Source: Theristus sp. LFF4_11
Taxonomy: Eukaryota; Nematoda; Chromadorea; Monhysterida; Xyalidae
Length of the DNA stretch: 64,000 nt
Direction: 5' to 3'
Assembly: GCA_030248135.1 (NCBI GenBank)
Contig: JASANC010000375.1
Coordinates: 39,925-103,924 of the forward strand
Position 1 is the stretch's first letter, and every line of letters begins with the position of its first letter. The notes under the pieces were generated by a model that saw nothing but the letters and a program-made list of their open reading frames with translations, was not told where the DNA came from and ran no database searches. The translations under genes and the position numbers were made by a program. Below are positions 58,801 to 64,000 of the stretch, piece by piece.

Positions 58801-60957
58801 GAACACGTGAACGCGATGTTAGCAACATCGCCTTCTCAGTGCCTGCTAGCAGCGCGCTGAAAATGGTCAACAGTTGCGCCGGCACCTTACTGATCAAGAA
58901 CTTCAATGACCCTTTGGTCAAGAAAGTTGATCCATCATCGTTTTGTGGTCGAAAATGTTTTCGAATTATTTTCCATTACAACATCAGAATGCGTCGATGT
59001 TGTGTGTAAAATCAATTTCTTTTGTAGAAAGTTCACACGGAAGCAAAAAGCGAAGCGTCTCGCATCAATCGTCTTTACCGTGAAGCGCTCGATCAAGTAG
59101 CGTCAATTCCGTTCCAACTTGTGGTCGACCTTTGGCGTTGGCAGATATTCGATGGCCGAATCAACCTGAATCATTCAAACGATGCATGGTGGCAATTAAG
59201 GTGATGGAAAAACAGATTATTATAAAACAAATAGAAAAATAGAACGACCTTCTATTTGTCTTGAAGTGCTGACCAGATTGCAAATCTTCAAAGCAGCGCA
59301 CACACGAACGAACATGAATTGAGGCGGTTTCACCATTTTTCACTTTTTTCACCTTCAACATTTTTCACCACCGTCCTGCCCAGAAATGCTTCTCAACTGG
59401 AGCACCCTTTAAGGTTTTGCCTGTCAATAAGTGCCTGTACAACCGTTGGCGTGACTCGATTACCCGAGCGCACGATCACGGACACGAGTCCAGTGCGCTA
59501 CCACGCAGGTCAAGAGGAGACGACTAAATGCAACGACTCCTTCGCAGAGAACGCTACCAAGGCGTGAAGTCGCCGGTGGCGCACGGCGCAGACGCGGATC
59601 GATTCGACGCCGTCGCAACGCCACTGATCACGCAGCATCACTTTCCAGCAGTCAGACGCTTCATCACGCACGTCGTGAAATTCCAGATTCTGAAGGCACT
59701 CTGCGACACGGCGGGCAGTGCAAACGTGCGTGCGTACACGGCAATAAGCTCACTGGCCAATCCGCCATCAGGAGTTACAGTGAATAAATGACTAGTGTTT
59801 GTCTAGAAGTGTCAGTTTTCGAACCATCTACATCCAAATTGTAAATCATAAGGTGATCACCTTATGGTTTGCTTCTATTCAATTGAATTCACCCGATTGA
59901 TTGCTCCAACGAGCTCGATGCAGTCAACCAGCCTGCCAGAACGCACATGCTGCACAAACGTTTCACAGCTCGACTGGACTTTGTGTGCATCAACATGATG
60001 TTTAGATTCACCAGTGCAACCTGGCCGGTTCAATGAGTGCCGGACAACGGTTGCGTGCGATGATGCAACTGGGCTCGTCGGTTGACTGGCCAGACGCGTT
60101 GCGTGTCGTGACCGGCAGTGACCGGCTGGACGCCACCGGACTCATGGACTACTATGGCCCGTTGTATCGGTGGCTGAAAGGCGAAAACGACAAACTCGGC
60201 TCGTACGTCGGCTGGGACGGCGATGGGCTACCGTTTGACGAGTGAGTTCCAAGCAGGCGCTCTAATGACAGTTTACAACAGTGATTTTTACAAAAAAAGT
60301 TTAAACCTTTTTCCCTCAGCCTCGTTTACACCGGTAACACTGAAACGTTTGGACCGAGTGGCCCGATCGGATCTGCAGGCAGTGGACTAGACCTCGACAG
60401 CAATCGATTGCCAAATCCGCTGTCGCGCGAAAGTGTTGCGTTTGCCGGTTAGTGACCGAGTTACAAAAGCGGAATAATGTCATAATAACAGAACTGACAA
60501 ACGGTGGCAAACGTTTGTAACTGGGAAAAAAATGCTGGATTGGTTGCACAAGGGCAAGCGAAGCCGACATACCAGTCGAATGCACTGCAAGCAGCAGGCC
60601 AACCGAACCGTCTGACTTTGATCGACTCTGTTTGCAGGCGAGGACTGCGCGTCTGGTCAGGCATGCCTGCAGGAGTCGGTGTGCAACGGTACACGGTGCG
60701 TCTGTCCGGAGCTGCTGCAGCAATACGGCAAGCACTGCCTCCCGAAGACCGGCGTCAACGACGGCGATATCCCGAGGGGCGGTTTCAGTTTGAACTTTCA
60801 GCGCGTCGAGCCGGAGCCGTCGGCAACGACCGAACGGAGCGCAAAGACAAAAACGCCCGCAAGCGGCGCCCTCCGTGCGCACAGCGTTTCATTTGCAGTG
60901 CTGTTCTGGTCGCTCGGCTGCATCTGCGCGTGTCAGCTGGTTCGCTCGCTCAGATGA
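55833..60957 (+). CDS. acn-1: ACN-1-like catalytically dead angiotensin-converting-enzyme homologue
   Basis: Exons: 55833-56330, 56777-57009, 57504-57744, 57875-58016, 58082-58382, 58515-58714, 58840-58916 (probable), 59028-59200, 59548-59725, 60006-60241, 60320-60447, 60638-60957; about 908 aa, or 881 if the 77-nt exon is skipped and 58710 is the donor. A signal peptide covers residues 23-42. The M2 peptidase fold is plain (LPLYEQLHAYVRQRL, NLNGFEDAGALWRS, YQGVKSPV, LKALCDTAG). The zinc motif HExxH is replaced: AH489-RLLTQ stands where HHEMGH belongs. The third ligand Glu is lost too (FREAANPSFATALAD). So it cannot work as an ACE peptidase, as in C. elegans ACN-1, which is needed for moulting. 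The last exon adds a Cys-rich EB-like module (C-x5-C..CxCP) and a C-terminal hydrophobic segment, suggesting membrane anchorage. The start could also be the in-frame ATG at 55713. Confidence 0.92.
56386..56664. mobile_element. TA-flanked MITE type F, third copy (acn-1 intron 1)
   Basis: Inverted ends CGGAATGGCCGAGTAAG and CGTTATGGCCGAATAAA, with TA on each side (56384-56385, 56665-56666). It is 279 bp. It matches the dimer at 44678-45209 in opposite orientation (shared GGGTTCAAGGAGCGCGCGAA and GACAACTCCTAGT blocks). Confidence 0.9.
57082..57290 (+). repeat. Intronic dispersed repeat R, copy 3 (acn-1 intron 2)
   Basis: Same blocks as the two copies in the GMC gene: ATCTTTTATTTTGGTC, CAATGCGCGCATAGATAGG, GACGCGGAAATTCAAA, GTTGAAACTAGTTT and a CAGTCGCAGAAC end. 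It lies in a 494-bp intron and has the same orientation relative to the host gene as the others. Confidence 0.8.
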
Positions 60958-61491
60958 CCACTTTTGGGGTGAAACGACAAATCGCAACTGGTGAACTGAA
61001 AGTCTTCAGAGATGAGCTGCATGTTGCCTGTTAGCCAACTTCGGCAGTTGATTTCATTCACTGCTGGATATCGAAAATGCTCCAATTTCAGTCAGTCGCA
61101 TCTTGCATTTATGTTTGATTGTCATTGATGCCCTCGCCTGTTACTGCCACCGATGTATAAAAATGTTGAATATTGAATAAATAAATTATTGATTGTTCTG
61201 TACAATGACTGTTTCAATAAGAAAAACGTGTGTAACACGACTAGGCTGCCAAAAAAAACCAAAAAAAACTGACGCCATCACAATCACAAATGGATGGCAA
61301 GAGCAACGCTAAACGCTGCTGAAGCAAGTACGGATGTGGATAACCATAATAATAAGTTTCAAAGCAAACGAGTGATTTCGAACGCACCATTGTGCTGGCC
61401 AGACCACGAAAATAAAATTTGCACCCACATGAACACTATATACAGTGCAAACAGCCACCTCTGGTGATAACCAAGCCGCGAATCACCGGTT
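60958..61491. other. Convergent 3' region between acn-1 and the HIG1 gene
   Basis: Contains AATAAATAAA at about 61176-61186, a suitable poly(A) signal for the acn-1 mRNA. No coding sequence seen. Confidence 0.6.
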
Positions 61492-62813
61492 TCATGGAGC
61501 AGGCGGCCGCTTCTGTTGGTCAGCTGTGATTGCGATGCCGGAGAAGCCGACGCACGCGGCGACGACGGTCGCAAACTGCGCCATCACACGGAAACGCATG
61601 AACCGTTGCTGGTTGTAGCGGTCGCCACGCATCATCGAGAACAAGCCCATGCTGAGCGCAGCCACCGTACACATACAACCTGCGACACATTGGCACATGA
61701 AACATCAGCATACGGCATGCACATCGTCACTTGGCACCACCGTCATACACATCTGACGCAAACGCTACAACGCGAGACACTGAAAGTGCATTCCCTCTCT
61801 TTATAAAATAGCACAATTGCTCTTCTGTTGAACGGTTGTGAGCGTGATTCAAGCAGTCAACAGCCAATCAGCTACAGCCTTATTGTTCAAAAACTGTCAC
61901 TTCTTTGCAGAATACAGAGCATGCGAAACTTTGAATTAAATTAGGAAGAACCGAATGTATGCGGTTTGGCTGAAATCAAACAGCTCATTTGTAGCTGAAT
62001 GTTTGCTTGCAACTCCGACCCCTTTCCTTTTATATTCTGCGAAAAGAGTGACACAGGTTTAAAGAAACATGCTGTACCACAAAAAAATCCAGTCAACACA
62101 TGTAAAAACACACTGTGCAGCAATCACACAGGTTTTGCTCACCATTCGTTTGCTTGACCAATTATTTGTTTTCATCTAACAGAAAAAAGCTAAAGAACGT
62201 CAAACTTTTTGAAAAACAAACAACTAACGCACTAACCAACGGGTACAAGAATACCCGAAACCGTTTGTTGCACTCTGCCAATGGTGAGCCAAATCGGTGA
62301 CTGCGGCCCGGGCGACGATGGCTCCAAACCGACCGGCTTTGGTGGTTTAGCACCTGGTTTCAGTTTGATCTGCAATGGCCCGCCGGACTGGCGAGCCCAA
62401 TTCGGCACCTGTAAATTAGAAATGCCATGTAATTCATATAAATGCAAAAATTGATGATCAAGTTTGCAATGCCAATTCTCCCATTAAACTGCCATTCAAA
62501 CGTCATGGGATTGGATTTGCTTTTTGAAAGATATGGAAACCGTTTGCTACCAACCGGTTGCACATGCCATGCCGTGAAACTGAGGCAAGGTCATGTGTTT
62601 TCACTGCACCAACAAAACAAGTCAAGCGTTAGTTTACACGCCGTCATGAAAAACTCAAAATAACAAAGCGACCAAAAAACCCACCACTGGTTTGCGTGTT
62701 CTTGCCAGTTGTTCACTGATCTCTTTTGTACCATGTTGTGCGCTGGCGCGTGTATATTTCAGATGTGGCCTTTGCTCCGCATTCATTTGTGGCGTTGTTG
62801 TATCGTCCGTCAT
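61492..62813 (-). CDS. HIG1-domain mitochondrial inner-membrane protein
   Basis: Three exons on the minus strand: 62813-62685, 62408-62279, 61679-61492, giving 447 nt and 148 aa. The C-terminal half is a HIG1 domain with two membrane segments (about 82-102 and 122-139) and the loop motif RxRxxxQ (RFRVMAQ, residues 115-121) after MMRGDRYNQQ. This family (HIGD1/2, yeast Rcf1) binds cytochrome c oxidase or respiratory supercomplexes in the inner mitochondrial membrane. The N-terminus is polar with a Pro-rich stretch. The second intron appears to begin with GC (ATTG|GCAGAG), chosen because it alone joins SPIWLTIG to CMCTVAAL in frame. An acceptor TTTTTTTCCAG lies at about 62896, upstream of the first ATG. 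The start at 62813 is the first ATG after it in frame. Confidence 0.82.
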
Positions 62814-64000
62814 GATTGGATTGAGTTCGGTACTTCGGTTGAATACGAACGTCAGGTTTTCATCAAACCAAACGTTCCGGATCCGGTTTACCCAACTGGA
62901 AAAAAATCCCAAATGCAGAGATCAATAGGTCAACGGTCGACGAAGTTTTACAGTAAACTGTTCTTTTTTCAAAACAAAACAACAAGACTCAAAGAACAGT
63001 AGAAGAACAATGAAGCCGAGCTTGAGCGATTTCACGCGGGTTTCGGTTCATTTGCTAATACTGCCGCTGTCACGGCTGTAGGTCGATCCGGTACCGGTCG
63101 ATCCGGTACCTGGCAATTTTCTAGGGCGGTCGATCCGGTACCAGGTCGATCCGGTACTCGGTCGATCCGGTACCAATTGAAAATTTCAGCTGTTTTACGG
63201 GTTTTTAGCGTTCAATTCGTTATGTTTTCGATTTTTCTTTGGTTGATTGTTGATACGATTGTTGATGATACGATATGAGACGACGACGACTTGCGACACT
63301 TGGTTGGTTTTGGTGATCGTAATCTGATTCTGAAAAAAGCAACACAAGTGTACCATATGTTTTTTTTTCTGAACTATTTTCCAGAAGAATAAAGCTCCAA
63401 GACGGTGAAAATTTGCAAAATTATCAGCTCAGCAAGAAAAGGAGAACAAAATAAAAATATGAAGACTGATTCGGTTCTCTTTTGGAGTTGAGGAAAAATG
63501 TCTGTTGTTTTTATTTTCATATTTCCCGCGAAAAAACCTGCGGTAAAATGTTTCAGACATCAGATAAAACTAGCAAATTGACCCGTGCCTACGGCACGGT
63601 TAGCTGATAACTACAATTATTATTTTTGAGTGGATTTTCGCTTTTTGACCTATGCCCACGATCCGGACTAAAAATGCATTGCATTTTGATTTTGAGCTGC
63701 TTCAACCGACTGTTGTTGATTTACCATAGAAATGAACGTTCATTTTTAAAGAACATCGTATCCGTCGATGCTTCTACTTTTTGAAAATCATAGCATTTCA
63801 GTTTTTTTAAAACAGTGTTTTTTTTCAAGTATGTGATTTTGCTGAGTTTATTGCTGTCGATTCAATCGTAACCTGATTTAGTCACCGTATCACTTATTAC
63901 TATGTGATTTGGTTAATGCTGTTTCAGCATCATTCAGAGCCACAGATACTATTTTTCAACTTGCCATCATTTTGATGAGAACCGCTGTTTTTTTTAATTC
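62814..64000. other. Right-end non-coding region
   Basis: Aside from the repeat array at 63081-63174, the region is AT-rich with no exon I recognise. It includes the HIG1 gene upstream side, so promoter elements may lie here, but none can be pointed to. Confidence 0.5.
63081..63174. repeat. Five-copy GGTCGATCCGGTACC array
   Basis: Two units are head-to-tail at 63081-63110. Three more lie at 63128, 63144 and 63160 with 1-bp spacers, after a 17-bp unrelated gap. The 15-bp unit contains the palindrome GGTACC and the near-palindrome TCGATCCG. Four units are perfect and one has a final T. It is GC-rich in an AT-rich setting. Confidence 0.9.

Noticed and set aside
60316..60882. 188-codon minus-strand open frame
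   Set aside because: It is the antisense shadow of the last two acn-1 exons, whose GC-rich codons avoid stops on the other strand.
1..64000. CRISPR array, operon or bacterial gene clusters
   Set aside because: No regularly spaced repeats with unique spacers and no tightly packed co-directional open frames; all supportable genes contain spliceosomal introns.

Overview
The window is animal nuclear DNA and most likely nematode, though I cannot name the species. The evidence is spliced genes with GT-AG introns, a SoxD transcription factor, a Cys-loop acetylcholine receptor, an ACE-family protein whose zinc site is gone (the state known for nematode ACN-1), and a dense load of short non-autonomous DNA transposons. 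There is no bacterial gene organisation. I rebuilt five gene models by hand from splice signals, reading frame and family motifs. In each one the exon lengths sum to a multiple of three.

Layout. Positions 1-25.4 kb: AT-rich DNA full of TG/CA words and microsatellites, with no exon I can support; probably upstream regulatory or intergenic DNA of the SoxD gene. 25.4-28.3 kb (+): SoxD (EGL-13/SOX5/6-like), nine exons, 651 aa. 28.3-35.9 kb: intergenic DNA holding nested TA-flanked MITEs, a tRNA-like SINE candidate and a CACTA-like MITE. 35.9-39.3 kb (+): nicotinic-type alpha subunit, nine exons, 572 aa, with a 764-bp hAT-like element inside its M2-M3 intron. 39.8-51.6 kb (+): GMC oxidoreductase, eleven exons, 606 sense codons plus one internal in-frame TAA; its third intron is 7.7 kb and filled with nested transposons. 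55.8-61.0 kb (+): ACN-1-like inactive ACE homologue with a C-terminal cysteine module and a membrane anchor. 61.5-62.8 kb (-): a 148-aa mitochondrial HIG1-domain protein, convergent with acn-1.

The five genes have no shared pathway; this is ordinary eukaryotic gene order. The most unusual material is the transposon nest at 42.6-47.6 kb. It holds several hAT-like elements with matching 8-bp target duplications. Two of them are about 1 kb copies of one family in opposite orientation, and one of the two carries a tandem dimer of a TA-inserting MITE, proven by the uninterrupted site in its sister copy. Second in interest is the GMC gene, which keeps every catalytic and cofactor motif yet has a stop codon in mid-frame.
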